Source: Arthrobacter citreus (GTDB taxonomy: Bacteria; Actinomycetota; Actinomycetes; Actinomycetales; Micrococcaceae). From it: 64,000 nt of DNA. Under the pieces are notes generated by a model. It searched no databases. It saw only the letters and a program-made list of their open reading frames with translations, and was not told the origin of the DNA. The stretch is from NCBI RefSeq assembly GCF_009192745.1, contig NZ_VTFV01000009.1:57966-121965 (forward strand), in the 5' to 3' direction. A program made the translations under genes and the position numbers. Of the stretch, positions 45,689 through 54,237 are shown one piece after another; positions within the stretch are counted from its first letter, which is position 1; each line of letters begins with the position of its first letter.

Positions 45689-46201
45689 ATGACTACAACC
45701 CAGAACCACAACAATCGCCCCGGAGTCACCGGCCGGCACACCACCGACGGCATTCCCCGCGGCCTGACCAGTCTCACACCGTTCGTCGCCGTCCCGCGAG
45801 CAGCTGAGGCAATCCGTTTTTACCAGGACGTTTTCGGCGCAAGGGTCGTGGACGTGACGGAGATGAACGGCCTAACCGTCCACGCAGACCTGGACCTCGG
45901 CAGCGGTCACCTCCAACTCGGCGAACCGAACCCTGAATACGGTTTGGTGAACCCGCCCGAACCGGACACAGCCTGCTATTCGCTTGGCTTCTACTGTTCC
46001 GACGCCGATTCCGTGGTGGCACGCGCGGAGGCAGCCGGCGCCGTGGTGCGGGAACCACTGGAAACCTTCGTGTCCGGAGACAGGTTCGCCAGCATCCGCG
46101 ATCCCTTCGGAATCCGCTGGACCATCATGACCCGGGTCGAGGACCTGTCGGAGGAAGAAAGCGCAGCACGCGTGGCGCAGTGGGCGGCGCAGCAGGGCTG
46201 A
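45689..46201 (+). CDS. VOC-family protein (glyoxalase/PhnB-like)
   Basis: A 170-residue protein of the vicinal-oxygen-chelate fold with PhnB-like features: FVAVPRAAEAIRFYQDVFGA, HLQLGEPNPEYG, and ASIRDPFGIRWTIMTRVEDLS. Function is usually unknown; members include resistance and isomerase enzymes. Divergent from the AraC regulator. Confidence 0.85.
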   Translation: MTTTQNHNNRPGVTGRHTTDGIPRGLTSLTPFVAVPRAAEAIRFYQDVFGARVVDVTEMNGLTVHADLDLGSGHLQLGEPNPEYGLVNPPEPDTACYSLGFYCSDADSVVARAEAAGAVVREPLETFVSGDRFASIRDPFGIRWTIMTRVEDLSEEESAARVAQWAAQQG

Positions 46202-46252
46202 GCAGGCGTACCACCTGCCGCACCCGCAGGGCGACCGGCGGCGGAGACAAAA

Positions 46253-46283
46253 ACGGTCCCGCGGCGGTGTGCCGCGGGACCGT
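46253..46283 (-). terminator. Strong terminator of the DUF4190/DUF4352 repeat-protein gene
   Basis: Perfect 13-base arms (46253-46265 and 46271-46283), five-base loop, followed on the reverse strand by TTTTTG. Convergent placement means it may also stop transcription from the VOC gene. Confidence 0.85.
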
Positions 46284-46307
46284 CCTCCTGGTGATCTGTT
46301 CCACCTG

Positions 46308-47966
46308 CTACGGCAGGCGGAAGTAAACCTCGTCGTTGTTCTCCTCGGCGAGGATCATGCGCATGGCTATTCGGGAATCCTCTCCCAGGGCGCCGTCCGG
46401 TACATCGAAGCACCTTTCAACGGTTACGGAGTCCCCCGTGCTGAGCAGTTCCTGGTCAACGCTGCGCTGGCCGAGGCTGCTGGAGCAGCCCAGGACGCTG
46501 TAGATCCGGTTGTCGGTTCCGATCAGTTCTGCCGGCAGGTCGAGCCAGGGCCGCCCGTCGCCGCTGCCGTTGTAGACGGCGCTGAAACGGGCAATCACGT
46601 AATTGTGGTCAGGCGCGCCGGCATTGGGATCTCGATCCTGCACCTCAGCTGCGGCGTCGCGGTCCAGCTCGGTCAGGGTGACCGTGTAATCCCCCACGGT
46701 CACTTCCTCACCGGCTGAATTGGACGGTTCGGAGACAAGGCCGCTGATGTAGGTGTCCGAGTACTCGTAGGAGTAATCCTCCTGTTCAGCTTCCAAGAGC
46801 TCCTCTGAATAGTCCTCGGTTTCCGTGTAGGACTCCGTCCCGGCTTCGGTCTCGCTCTCCCAGAGGCCAGCATCCCGCAGCGAACCAACGAAGAGGGAGT
46901 TCACGACGATCGCGGCGACGATGGTCACCACTGCAACGGACAGTGCGGCGATGGACAGCGGCTTAGCGATGTTCTTGGCCTTGATGCCCTTGATCAGTGC
47001 CGGAATACCCAGGCCCACACTGACGATTGCCAGCGGGAAGGTGATCACGTTCACGAACGGAATCCAGCACACCAGCAGGGACAGAATGCCCAGGACGAGG
47101 GCTGCGATCGCCAGCCCCTTGCCGGGTGTGGACGGCGGCGCGTAGTTGCCGTAGGGCTGGCCCTGATACGGCCCCGGCTGTCCGGGGTAGCCGGGCTGCC
47201 CCTGATATCCGGGCTGGCCTTGGTAGCCGGGCTGGCCCTGGTAGCCGGGCTGGCCCTGGTAGCCGGGCTGGCCCTGGTAGCCGGGCTGGCCCTGGTAGCC
47301 GGGCTGGCCTTGGTAGCCGGGCTGGCCTTGGTAGCCGGGCTGACCGGAGTTCGCGCCCTGGCTCCCGTATGGGCCGGGCTGACCCTGGTAGCCCTGTCCC
47401 TGGTATCCGGGGTTGGCGCCCGCATGTCCTTGGCCGCCAGCGGCACCTTGGTTGGCGAAACCCGGGTAACCCGAGGGGTTGGTGAACGGTGCCTGCCCCG
47501 GCTGGCCGGGGTGTTCCCCGCCACCGGTGCCGGAGGGCGCGCCGGGAACCGCTGCGTAAGGGTTGTACGGCGGTACCGGAGGGGCCTGGTCCGTGCCATA
47601 TGGAAGGGACGGGCCGGCATCGAATCCGCCGGGCACTGCAAACCCGGTTCCGTGTGCAGGCGCTGACCCCGGCTCCGGGGTTGTGACGTTTTCAGGTTCC
47701 TGGTCCGCCGCTGTCGATGCCTGGCCGGTTTCCGGCGTCGCGCCTGCGGCCTGGCCCGGTTCGACTACAGGTTCAGCTGCCGGTTCCGTGTCCGGTGCCT
47801 GGCCAGTTTCCGGCGTCGCGCCTGCGGCCTGACCCGGTTCGACCACCGGTTCAGCGTCCAGCGCCCGCTCGGCTTCCGGCGAGCTGGCCTCGGTGGGGCT
47901 GCTGTCCTCCCCGTTGCCGTCGGCACCGGCGTCTTGGTCCCTGGGCTGTCCCTGGTCCCTGTCCAT
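46308..47966 (-). CDS. DUF4190/DUF4352 membrane protein with long repeat-rich N terminus
   Basis: A 552-residue protein. The cytoplasmic N terminus is low complexity: a 25-residue acidic block (EPVVEPGQAAGATPETGQA) present twice, then a Gly/Gln/Pro/Tyr region with nine GYQGQP units encoded by 18-base repeats. Two or three TM segments follow (GLAIAALVLGILSLLVCW, FPLAIVSVGLGIPALI, LSIAALSVAVVTIVAAIV), then an acidic stretch and an extracellular DUF4352-like beta domain (VGDYTVTLTELD, ERCFDVPDG). Related to the protein at 48925. Role unknown. Confidence 0.82.
   Translation of the reverse strand: MDRDQGQPRDQDAGADGNGEDSSPTEASSPEAERALDAEPVVEPGQAAGATPETGQAPDTEPAAEPVVEPGQAAGATPETGQASTAADQEPENVTTPEPGSAPAHGTGFAVPGGFDAGPSLPYGTDQAPPVPPYNPYAAVPGAPSGTGGGEHPGQPGQAPFTNPSGYPGFANQGAAGGQGHAGANPGYQGQGYQGQPGPYGSQGANSGQPGYQGQPGYQGQPGYQGQPGYQGQPGYQGQPGYQGQPGYQGQPGYQGQPGYPGQPGPYQGQPYGNYAPPSTPGKGLAIAALVLGILSLLVCWIPFVNVITFPLAIVSVGLGIPALIKGIKAKNIAKPLSIAALSVAVVTIVAAIVVNSLFVGSLRDAGLWESETEAGTESYTETEDYSEELLEAEQEDYSYEYSDTYISGLVSEPSNSAGEEVTVGDYTVTLTELDRDAAAEVQDRDPNAGAPDHNYVIARFSAVYNGSGDGRPWLDLPAELIGTDNRIYSVLGCSSSLGQRSVDQELLSTGDSVTVERCFDVPDGALGEDSRIAMRMILAEENNDEVYFRLP
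47188..47350. repeat. 18-bp coding tandem repeat (nine units)
   Basis: Nine consecutive 18-base units of the form TAGCCGGGCTGGCCCTGG on the forward strand, with small variants, encode GYQGQP on the reverse strand. In-frame slippage would alter the number of repeats without breaking the protein. Confidence 0.9.
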
Positions 47967-48120
47967 TCTTTTCCCCCAATAGAGTTGTTCGTTTTGCGTT
48001 CAGGCGGACCGTCCGGAGACCGCCGCCACCTATCCTAGCCAAGGGCGGCCCGGCGTATTGCCTAGTCACAGCATCCTGGCCGGTGTCCTCCGGCGTGCTG
48101 GCTACCCGTAACTCACAACA

Positions 48121-48152
48121 AAGGCCCGCCCCGCAGCAGCGGAACGGGCCTT
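48121..48152 (-). terminator. Terminator of tpx
   Basis: AAGGCCCG (48121-48128) pairs with CGGGCCTT (48145-48152) with an inner CCGC/GCGG pairing, 15 bases past the tpx stop, and a short T-rich sequence follows on the reverse strand. Confidence 0.7.
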
Positions 48153-48166
48153 GCAGCGAACCCGGG

Positions 48167-48664
48167 CTATGCCAGGGCGGCCACCGCGGCGTCGTAATCC
48201 GGTTCGGTGGTGATTTCGGGAACGAGCTGCGTGTGCAGCACGCTGCCGTCCGCATCGAGAACGACGACGGCGCGGGCCAGCAGGCCCTGCAGCGGCCCTT
48301 CAGCCTGGGTCAGCCCGAAGTCCTCACCGAAGCTGCTGCGGAACGCGGACGCGGCAACAACGTTCTCGATGCCCTCGGCGCCGCAGAAGCGGCCGAGCGC
48401 GAACGGCAGGTCCTTGGAAACACAGACGACGGCCGTGTTCTCGAGTCCGGCAGCAATCTCATTGAAGCGGCGGACGCTGGCGGCACAGACACCCGTGTCC
48501 ACGCTGGGGAAGATGTTCAGGACTACCCGGCGGCCGGCGAAGGTCTCGCTGGAGACTTCGGACAGATCGGTTCCAACCAGCGAGAATGCGGGTGCGGAAG
48601 TCCCCTCAGCGGGGAGTTCACCGGTGGTGCGGACAGGATTTTCTTTGAATGCGGTAGTTGCCAT
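48167..48664 (-). CDS. tpx: Thiol peroxidase
   Basis: A 165-residue atypical 2-Cys peroxiredoxin. The peroxidatic Cys is in [12 protein letters not shown] (about residue 60) and the resolving Cys in [12 protein letters not shown] (about 94), the Tpx arrangement. It reduces hydrogen and alkyl peroxides using thioredoxin. Cytoplasmic. It lies alone between the two DUF4190/DUF4352 genes. Confidence 0.93.
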   Translation of the reverse strand: MATTAFKENPVRTTGELPAEGTSAPAFSLVGTDLSEVSSETFAGRRVVLNIFPSVDTGVCAASVRRFNEIAAGLENTAVVCVSKDLPFALGRFCGAEGIENVVAASAFRSSFGEDFGLTQAEGPLQGLLARAVVVLDADGSVLHTQLVPEITTEPDYDAAVAALA

Positions 48665-48862
48665 GCTTTGTGTTTATCACGTTCGTGCTGCCCGGCACGG
48701 TTCGGTGACCTGCAGAAACATCCTGCAGCGAGAATCCCGCGAGAAAGTTGCCGTGAAGGGGTTCCCTCCGGCGGTGACGGTGTTTTACTGAAACTGGTTC
48801 CTTAAGGCGGGACCAGAACAGGTCCACTTGGCCGGGACCAGTAGGTTCATCGGCCGGACCTT

Positions 48863-48898
48863 GGAACGACTCCCTGGCCATGGCTGGGGAGCCGTTCC
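48863..48898 (-). terminator. Probable hairpin terminator after the DUF4352 gene
   Basis: GGAACGACTCCC (48863-48874) pairs with GGGGAGCCGTTCC (48886-48898) with one mismatch, 27 bases past the stop of the gene at 48925. No T run follows on either side. Confidence 0.4.
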
Positions 48899-48924
48899 AT
48901 GTCAGGCACCAGGGCAGGGTTGGG

Positions 48925-49725
48925 TTACTGCGCGGCCCAGTACACGCGGTCGTCCTGGAATGAAAACAGGCTCTCAACCAGGATCTTTGCGTCGGTCACG
49001 GCTTCAGCCGGCACGTCAAAGCAGACCGAGAAGTTCCCCGCGCCGCCGTTGGTCAGCGTGGGAACCTCATGTGCCGGGTTCGGCGCTACGGCTGTGCAGG
49101 TGGAGGTTGAATACTGGCGTGCGTCAGAACCCGCAAACTCAGTAGTGAGGTCAACCCAGGGATCGCCTTCCTCGGATCCGTTGTAGACAACGGCCAGATC
49201 CACCAGGACGTACTGGCCGGCGGGCGGCGCGTTGAACTGGTTGGCGGCCATGACCTGGTCATTCCCGTTCAGGTTCACTCCGGTAACCGTAACGGTGTAC
49301 TCACCGATTTCTGCCGAGCTCCCCAGGGCGAGTGCCTCTGCAGCCGCTTCAGTCTGCTCCGGCTCGGCTGCGACCACGCCGTCGGAGCTGTCTTCGATGC
49401 TCTCCACCACCGAGTCAATGGCAGCCGAGTACAGTGCCTGGGTAGCGAACACACCGATGATCGAGAGCACGCTGAGGATCAGCCCGGCGATCGGCATGCC
49501 CTTCGGAGCCCGGCGCTTCGAGGCCACCACGAGCGCCGCGATGCCGAAACCGAGACCGGCAAGCCCAACGAACAGGAACACGTTGTTGAGCACGGGAACC
49601 CAGCAGAGCGCGAACGCGACGATGCCCAGGACCAGGGCCGTGACGGCCAGGCCTTTCCCGGGCCTGGCGGGCGGAGCCTGGAACGGAGCCGGTGCCGGAG
49701 CTGGCGGGTAAGTTTGGTTTTCCAT
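48925..49725 (-). CDS. DUF4190/DUF4352 membrane protein
   Basis: A 266-residue protein. A short Pro/Ala-rich start, then three TM segments (KGLAVTALVLGIVAFALCW, VFLFVGLAGLGFGIAALVV, MPIAGLILSVLSIIGVFA), an acidic linker and a DUF4352-like domain (IGEYTVTVTGVNLNG, YVLVDLAVVYNGSEEG, FSVCFDVPAEA). Same order as the protein at 46308 but without the long repeats. Probably an exported sensor or scaffold domain; function unknown. GGGGGA precedes the ATG. Confidence 0.82.
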   Translation of the reverse strand: MENQTYPPAPAPAPFQAPPARPGKGLAVTALVLGIVAFALCWVPVLNNVFLFVGLAGLGFGIAALVVASKRRAPKGMPIAGLILSVLSIIGVFATQALYSAAIDSVVESIEDSSDGVVAAEPEQTEAAAEALALGSSAEIGEYTVTVTGVNLNGNDQVMAANQFNAPPAGQYVLVDLAVVYNGSEEGDPWVDLTTEFAGSDARQYSTSTCTAVAPNPAHEVPTLTNGGAGNFSVCFDVPAEAVTDAKILVESLFSFQDDRVYWAAQ

Positions 49726-49874
49726 TGCGAATCCCCCATAGGATGCGATGCCTGGCGACCCGCGGGGCCGCCGCAGGACACTCTTTGTCCTGCGCCGCCC
49801 ACCCTAGGTGCCGCCTCTGACATCGCTTTCCGACCCTGCCCCGGAGCGGCTTCGAGCACCGCGGAACCCGTCAG

Positions 49875-50378
49875 CTACTCCCCGGTGACGCCGTCGAGCA
49901 GTTCCCGGATGATGTCCAGGTGGCCGCAGTGCCGCCCGGTCTCTTCGACCATGTGCACCAGTACCCAGCGCAGGTTATGCTCCGCACTGTGCTCGGCTTG
50001 GCACATGTCCTCAAGGCCGTACCTGGCAGCAACCTCACGGGACTCGGCACAGGCTGCCTGGTAGTCGGCGATGATTTCGGCGAGGCTGTCCTGCTCCGTC
50101 ACGCGGAATTCGGCGTCGGGATCGTCGCTGCTCCAGCGGGTGGGAATTCCTGTCTGGCCGTCCAGCTGCGCGCGGAACCACCAGCGTTCGACGTCGGCAA
50201 GGTGGCGGAGCAGACCGGACACCGTGAGAAGGGAGGGCAGGACGCGGCGCGCGGCATCGGCGTCGCTGAGGCCCTGGGCCTTGTGCACAACGCTGGCTCG
50301 CAGATAGTCCAAGAAGCCGTTGAGGGTTCCGCGCTCGTCAGCGGCGTCGGGCGGATCGATTCGTTCGTCTGTGAGCAT
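49875..50378 (-). CDS. DinB-family protein (DUF664-like)
   Basis: A 167-residue four-helix-bundle protein. Metal-type histidines are in GLLRHLADVERWWF (about 54) and ETGRHCGHLDIIREL (about 148). ATG 50378 opens MLTDERID; the frame continues upstream but without family sequence. Likely a mycothiol-dependent enzyme, function unproven. Paralogue of 17038-17541. Confidence 0.82.
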   Translation of the reverse strand: MLTDERIDPPDAADERGTLNGFLDYLRASVVHKAQGLSDADAARRVLPSLLTVSGLLRHLADVERWWFRAQLDGQTGIPTRWSSDDPDAEFRVTEQDSLAEIIADYQAACAESREVAARYGLEDMCQAEHSAEHNLRWVLVHMVEETGRHCGHLDIIRELLDGVTGE

Positions 50379-50424
50379 CCGCCCAGCGTAGCGGCGCTTT
50401 ATCCGCGCCGGAAAAGCCCCGCCG

Positions 50425-50724
50425 TCATAATCCTGCGAGCCGCAGGACAAGGGCCAGGAGCATCAGCACCACTCCGGCTCCCGCTACGATCCATGCGGCC
50501 GTTCGGGTGGTGAGGCGCATCCATGACTTCCGTCGTGTCGCTGCGGAGTACAGCCCGGTGATCAGCAGGATGAGTCCTGTCATTCCCACGTATCCCGGGG
50601 CTCCGTTGTCTTCCCCCTGGGCCAGGACAAAGAGGAGCAGAACCAGTCCCACGGCAAAACTCGGCCAGTGGAAACCCGTCTCATGCCGTATTCCTGCGGC
50701 ATGGCTGTGATCCATTGAGCTCAT
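50425..50724 (-). CDS. Small membrane protein, unknown function
   Basis: A 99-residue protein with a His-containing N terminus (MDHSHAAGIRHE) and three hydrophobic segments (about 22-38, 45-60, 75-95). AAAGGA precedes the ATG at 50724; a second ATG three codons in is possible. No family recognised. Confidence 0.65.
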   Translation of the reverse strand: MSSMDHSHAAGIRHETGFHWPSFAVGLVLLLFVLAQGEDNGAPGYVGMTGLILLITGLYSAATRRKSWMRLTTRTAAWIVAGAGVVLMLLALVLRLAGL

Positions 50725-51030
50725 GGTCCGTCCTTTCCCGCTGCAGCGGCGTCCGGGAGGTGCGCCCGGGAAGAAGGAGCCACGCTACTCCCCCTGCCCC
50801 GCGCCGTCTCCGGGAGTCCCCTGTGAAGTTCCTGAATGGGCTTCCGGGACGCCGCCGAAAAACTTCCCAAACCCCCTTGCCGACGAGGCACCACGGGCGT
50901 ACCTTCTTGGGTAATCAACCACATGGTTGTTCAACAAATGGGTTGGATACCGGCATGGAAGCGGCAACAGCCCACACCGCACCGTTGAAAAACCAACAGA
51001 TCGAACTGCGACGCGAACGTTGGCCCGTAC
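50725..51030. other. Intergenic region with candidate ArsR operator
   Basis: 306 bases between divergent genes. It contains the palindrome at 50916-50929 and otherwise no gene-like frame with a ribosome site. Confidence 0.5.
50916..50929. promoter_or_regulatory. Candidate ArsR-family operator
   Basis: CAACCA-CA-TGGTTG, perfect six-base arms, in the AT-richer part of the region upstream of the ArsR gene. Similar dyads are bound by ArsR/SmtB-type repressors, so autoregulation of the ArsR-SRPBCC operon is likely. Confidence 0.5.
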
Positions 51031-51399
51031 ATGACCGAAGCCCCAGAAGACGTCCTGCTGGACAGGGCCTTTTTGGCCCTGGCCGATCCGGCACGACGGC
51101 GGATCATCGCCAGGCTTTCCCGGGGCCCGGCCACGGTCAACGAACTCGCGGAACCCTTCGAAATCAGCAAGCAGGCGGTTTCGAAGCACATCCAGGTCCT
51201 CGAGCAGGCACAGCTTGTCACGCGAACCCGTGACGCCCAGCGCCGGCCCGTCCACCTGAACCCCGCACGGCTGGAGGCACTTACTGCCTGGATCGACCGC
51301 TATCGGCTGGTCACCGAAGGGCAGTTCCGCAGCCTGGATGCTGTGCTCCACCAACAGGCCGCCGAGCGCGGCCGGCAGTCAAAGGACCAACACCAATGA
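51031..51399 (+). CDS. ArsR-family regulator (SRPBCC-linked type)
   Basis: A 122-residue winged-helix protein (LADPARRRIIARLSRGPATVNELAEPFEISKQAVSKHIQVLEQAQLV). The set of residues expected for metal sensing is absent; such regulators next to AHSA1/SRPBCC genes respond to other ligands. The end overlaps the first SRPBCC gene by four bases (ATGA), which places it at the head of a four-gene operon. Confidence 0.9.
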   Translation: MTEAPEDVLLDRAFLALADPARRRIIARLSRGPATVNELAEPFEISKQAVSKHIQVLEQAQLVTRTRDAQRRPVHLNPARLEALTAWIDRYRLVTEGQFRSLDAVLHQQAAERGRQSKDQHQ

Positions 51400-51902
51400 C
51401 CAACGAACTGCAGCTCTCCGTCCCCGACGGCGTCCCCTTCATCGACTATTCACGGGAGATCGATTTCCCCGTCGCGGATGTGTTCCGTGCCCACGCTGAT
51501 CCGGATCTGGTCAGCCAGTGGCTGGGCCCGCGCGGGATGAAGATGGAAATGGACCACTACGACTTCACCACCGGCGGTACCTACAAGTACACGCACACGG
51601 GCCCCGAGGGCATCCCGTACGACTTCACCGGCATCTTCCACACCGTCCGGGAGAACGAGTTCGCGATCCAGACCTTCGAATTCTCCGGCTATCCCGACGT
51701 CGTCAGCCTCGAGTTCAATACCTTCGAGGACCTGGGGGACGGCCGCACCCGGATCACTGTCCATTCGGTCTATCCCACCCAGGAAGCACGGGACGGCATG
51801 GCAGCCTCCGGCATGGAGGAGGGCATGACCGATTCCTACTCCCGGCTGGAGGAACTGCTTGCCAGCCGGGCGGACGTCAAGACCCCGCAGGAGGCGTCAT
51901 GA
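51396..51902 (+). CDS. SRPBCC (AHSA1-like) protein 1
   Basis: A 168-residue START-fold ligand-binding protein: YSREIDFPVADVFRAHADPDLVSQWLGPRGM, TGGTYKYTHTGP, FHTVRENEFAIQTFEFSGY and a C-terminal helix GMEEGMTDSYSRLEELL. Members bind hydrophobic ligands. It is coupled to ArsR upstream and the second copy downstream (four-base overlaps). Confidence 0.88.
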   Translation: MTNELQLSVPDGVPFIDYSREIDFPVADVFRAHADPDLVSQWLGPRGMKMEMDHYDFTTGGTYKYTHTGPEGIPYDFTGIFHTVRENEFAIQTFEFSGYPDVVSLEFNTFEDLGDGRTRITVHSVYPTQEARDGMAASGMEEGMTDSYSRLEELLASRADVKTPQEAS

Positions 51903-52378
51903 CCAACGCACTTCACGTCACCCTTCCCGACGGTGCCCCGTACATCGACTACGTCCGCGAGTTCGACTACCCCGCACTGGACGTCTTCCGCGCCCTCGTC
52001 ACGGCGGATTCGTATGCCCGGTGGGTGGGACCAGACCACCTGGACACCCGCATCGAGGCCTTCGAGGCGACCCCGGGCGGGTCCTACCGTTTTGTCCAGA
52101 GCGACGACGACGGCGAGTACGCCTTCCGCGGCGTCTTCCACAACATCCGGCCCGGCGAGTTCATCCTGCAGACCTTTGAATACGAGGGGTATCCGGACCA
52201 GGCAAGCCTTGATTTCCTGCGATTCGAAGACCTGCCCGGCGGACGGTCCAGGCTCAGCGGCCATTCGGTCTACCCATCGGTCCAGACCCGGGATAGCTTC
52301 GTGTCCTCGGGCATGGAATCAGGCATGGCTGCCGGCTACGACAAGCTCGAGCAGCTGCTCGCGTTCTCCACGGCCTGA
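51899..52378 (+). CDS. SRPBCC (AHSA1-like) protein 2
   Basis: A 159-residue paralogue of the preceding gene (YVREFDYPALDVFRALVTADSYARWVGPDHL, FHNIRPGEFILQTFEYEGYPD, GMESGMAAGYDKLEQLL). The two differ enough to bind distinct ligands or to form a heterodimer. Tandem duplication within the operon. Confidence 0.87.
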   Translation: MTNALHVTLPDGAPYIDYVREFDYPALDVFRALVTADSYARWVGPDHLDTRIEAFEATPGGSYRFVQSDDDGEYAFRGVFHNIRPGEFILQTFEYEGYPDQASLDFLRFEDLPGGRSRLSGHSVYPSVQTRDSFVSSGMESGMAAGYDKLEQLLAFSTA

Positions 52379-52405
52379 TTCCCTACGACCATCTTTGGAG
52401 GAACC

Positions 52406-52840
52406 ATGGATTGGACCCTGGAAGTCATCCGCGTACCGGTCAGCGACTTGGACCGCAGCCTCGCGTTCTACTCCGACCAGGTTGGATTCGACCTGGACCA
52501 CCACACCGTCAACGAGCACATGGCGTTCGCGCAGCTCACTCCCCCAGGCTCCGGCTGCTCGATCGTCATCGGCACCCTGCCGGGCGAGGAGCAGATGGAA
52601 CCCGGGTCCCTGAAGGGGCTGCAGCTGGTGGTTCCGGATGCCCGGGCAGCGCACGAGGAGCTGCTCTCCCGCGGCGTTCAGGCCAGCGACGTGACCGTCA
52701 TGGATGAGCGCGACGGCGGCACGCTGTTCGGCTTCTCGGATCCGGACGGCAACACCTGGATGGTGCAGCAGATCAGGGCCCGGGCCGACCATCCGCTGAT
52801 TCCCTACAGTGCGCGCCCGCAGCTGGGAGAGGGAATCTAG
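52406..52840 (+). CDS. VOC-family protein (glyoxalase/bleomycin-resistance fold)
   Basis: A 144-residue protein: VIRVPVSDLDRSLAFYSDQVGF, FGFSDPDGNTWMVQQIRAR. The YSDQVGFDLD and DPDGN features fit the glyoxalase/bleomycin-resistance superfamily; activity unknown. GGAGGAA before the ATG. Last gene of the ArsR operon. Confidence 0.87.
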   Translation: MDWTLEVIRVPVSDLDRSLAFYSDQVGFDLDHHTVNEHMAFAQLTPPGSGCSIVIGTLPGEEQMEPGSLKGLQLVVPDARAAHEELLSRGVQASDVTVMDERDGGTLFGFSDPDGNTWMVQQIRARADHPLIPYSARPQLGEGI

Positions 52841-52870
52841 GCTTCGGTTGCGGAACCGAGCGGCGCCGCA

Positions 52871-53392
52871 TCAGCCCGCCAAGGCTGATGCGACCCGCTC
52901 GATTCCATAGTCGAACGCCCGGTCCAGGTCCCCGCCCAGCCGGAAGGCTCCAGCCAGCTCCATGGTGATGAACCCGGTGAGCCATGCCGTCATGAACCGT
53001 GCAGCCTCCAGCGCATCGGCGTCGCCCACCGCGTCGCGGGCCGCGGCCAGGACCGGTTCGCTGGCCCTGGCCAGATCCTCGGCGGAGGCCGTGCGCGTCT
53101 GGATCAGCCGGAATCCCTCCGGGTGCTCGTGTGCGAAAGACCGGTAGGTGCGGGCCAAACCGGCCAGCGAATCCTGGCCCTGCATCCGTTCCCGCAGATC
53201 TTCAAGCGTGGCCGCAGCAATCATTCCCAGCAGTGCGTTCCGGTCCTTGACCCGCTTGTACAGCGACGGAGCCCGGACACCTACCCGGTCAGCCACCGCG
53301 TTCATGGTGACACGGTCCGGCCCGCCTTCTTCCAGGGCGGTACGGCCCGCGGCAACAATGGCTTCGAGGGAGGTTCGCTGCGGCGTTGGCAT
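52871..53392 (-). CDS. TetR-family transcriptional regulator (WHG-domain type)
   Basis: A 173-residue protein with the TetR DNA-binding region (GGPDRVTMNAVADRVGVRAPSLYKRVKDRNALLGMI) and a helical C-terminal ligand domain of the WHG type (AGAFRLGGDLDRAFDYGIERV). ATG 53392 has AGGAG four bases upstream; an earlier in-frame start at 53425 would cross the operator. Divergent from the MBL-hydrolase gene, which it likely represses. Confidence 0.88.
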   Translation of the reverse strand: MPTPQRTSLEAIVAAGRTALEEGGPDRVTMNAVADRVGVRAPSLYKRVKDRNALLGMIAAATLEDLRERMQGQDSLAGLARTYRSFAHEHPEGFRLIQTRTASAEDLARASEPVLAAARDAVGDADALEAARFMTAWLTGFITMELAGAFRLGGDLDRAFDYGIERVASALAG

Positions 53393-53412
53393 GGCTCTCC
53401 TGGCAATTCGTT

Positions 53413-53454
53413 TGGCTATTGACATTAGCCATCATAGCTAATTATGTTAGCCAT
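53413..53454. promoter_or_regulatory. TetR operator region between tetR and the MBL-fold gene
   Basis: An AT-rich patch with TGGCTA (53413-53418) inverted against TAGCCA (53426-53431), a second dyad GCTAA-N5-TTAGC (53437-53451), and TTAGCCAT repeated at 53425-53432 and 53447-53454. It overlaps a likely -10 box on the reverse strand (TATGAT), as expected for a self-repressing operator. Confidence 0.6.
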
Positions 53455-53492
53455 GTAACCCGGACATGCCGGGTAGGCACAAGGAGACAGCC

Positions 53493-54233
53493 ATGAAGCT
53501 CGCACCCAATCTGCAACGGATCGGCAATGACATTGTTGCCGCCTACCTCGTGGTGGCCGACGGCGGCATCACCGTCGTGGACGCCGGACTCCCCGGGCAC
53601 TGGCGGGACCTGGAACGCGAGCTCGCTGCCCTGGACCGGAACCTTGAAGACATCCGGGGCGTAGTGCTGACCCACGGCGACTCCGACCACATCGGCTTCG
53701 CAGAGCGGCTTCGCCTGCAGACCGGCGTGCCGGTGTACATCCACGCGGCAGACGCGGCGCGGGCACGGGGAACGGAACGCTACAAGCCGGCGCCAGGGTC
53801 TGCGGGCGGCATGCGTCCCGGTCCCGCCGCGAAGTTCCTCGGCTATTCCCTGCGCAAGCAGGGCTGGCGCACTACCTACCTCACCGACGTCATTCCCGTC
53901 GCGGACGGCGACGTGCTGGACCTTCCCGGGTCGCCGCGAATCATTGGACTCCCCGGCCACTCCCCCGGCAGCGTGGCAGTCCATGTTCCGGAAGTGAAAG
54001 CGCTGTTCGTCGGCGACGCCCTCACTACCCGCAACGTACTCTCCGGCCGGACCGGGCTGCAGCCCTCACCCTTCACCGATGACCCCGCCCAGGCCCTGGA
54101 GACGCTGGACCGGCTCACTCCGCTGCCGGACGTTGACTGGGTCCTGCCCGGCCACGGCACGCCGTGGAACGGCCCGGTCAGCGATGTGGCCGGCTCCGTA
54201 CGCGCCGGGGCCAAAGCAGGACCGAAGGCCTGA
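53493..54233 (+). CDS. MBL-fold metallo-hydrolase
   Basis: A 246-residue metallo-beta-lactamase-fold enzyme: THGDSDHIGF (HxHxDH variant, first His replaced by the THGDSDH form), GLPGHSPGSVAV, VGDALTTRN, and the late VLPGHGTPW. Likely binds two metals and hydrolyses esters, thioesters or lactones. AAGGAG precedes ATG 53493. Divergent from the TetR regulator; expression probably inducible. Confidence 0.85.
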   Translation: MKLAPNLQRIGNDIVAAYLVVADGGITVVDAGLPGHWRDLERELAALDRNLEDIRGVVLTHGDSDHIGFAERLRLQTGVPVYIHAADAARARGTERYKPAPGSAGGMRPGPAAKFLGYSLRKQGWRTTYLTDVIPVADGDVLDLPGSPRIIGLPGHSPGSVAVHVPEVKALFVGDALTTRNVLSGRTGLQPSPFTDDPAQALETLDRLTPLPDVDWVLPGHGTPWNGPVSDVAGSVRAGAKAGPKA

Positions 54234-54237
54234 GCGG

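Noticed and set aside
47188..47350. Regular repeats that could suggest a CRISPR array
   Set aside because: Units are 18 bases, adjacent without spacers, and encode GYQGQP in a membrane protein.
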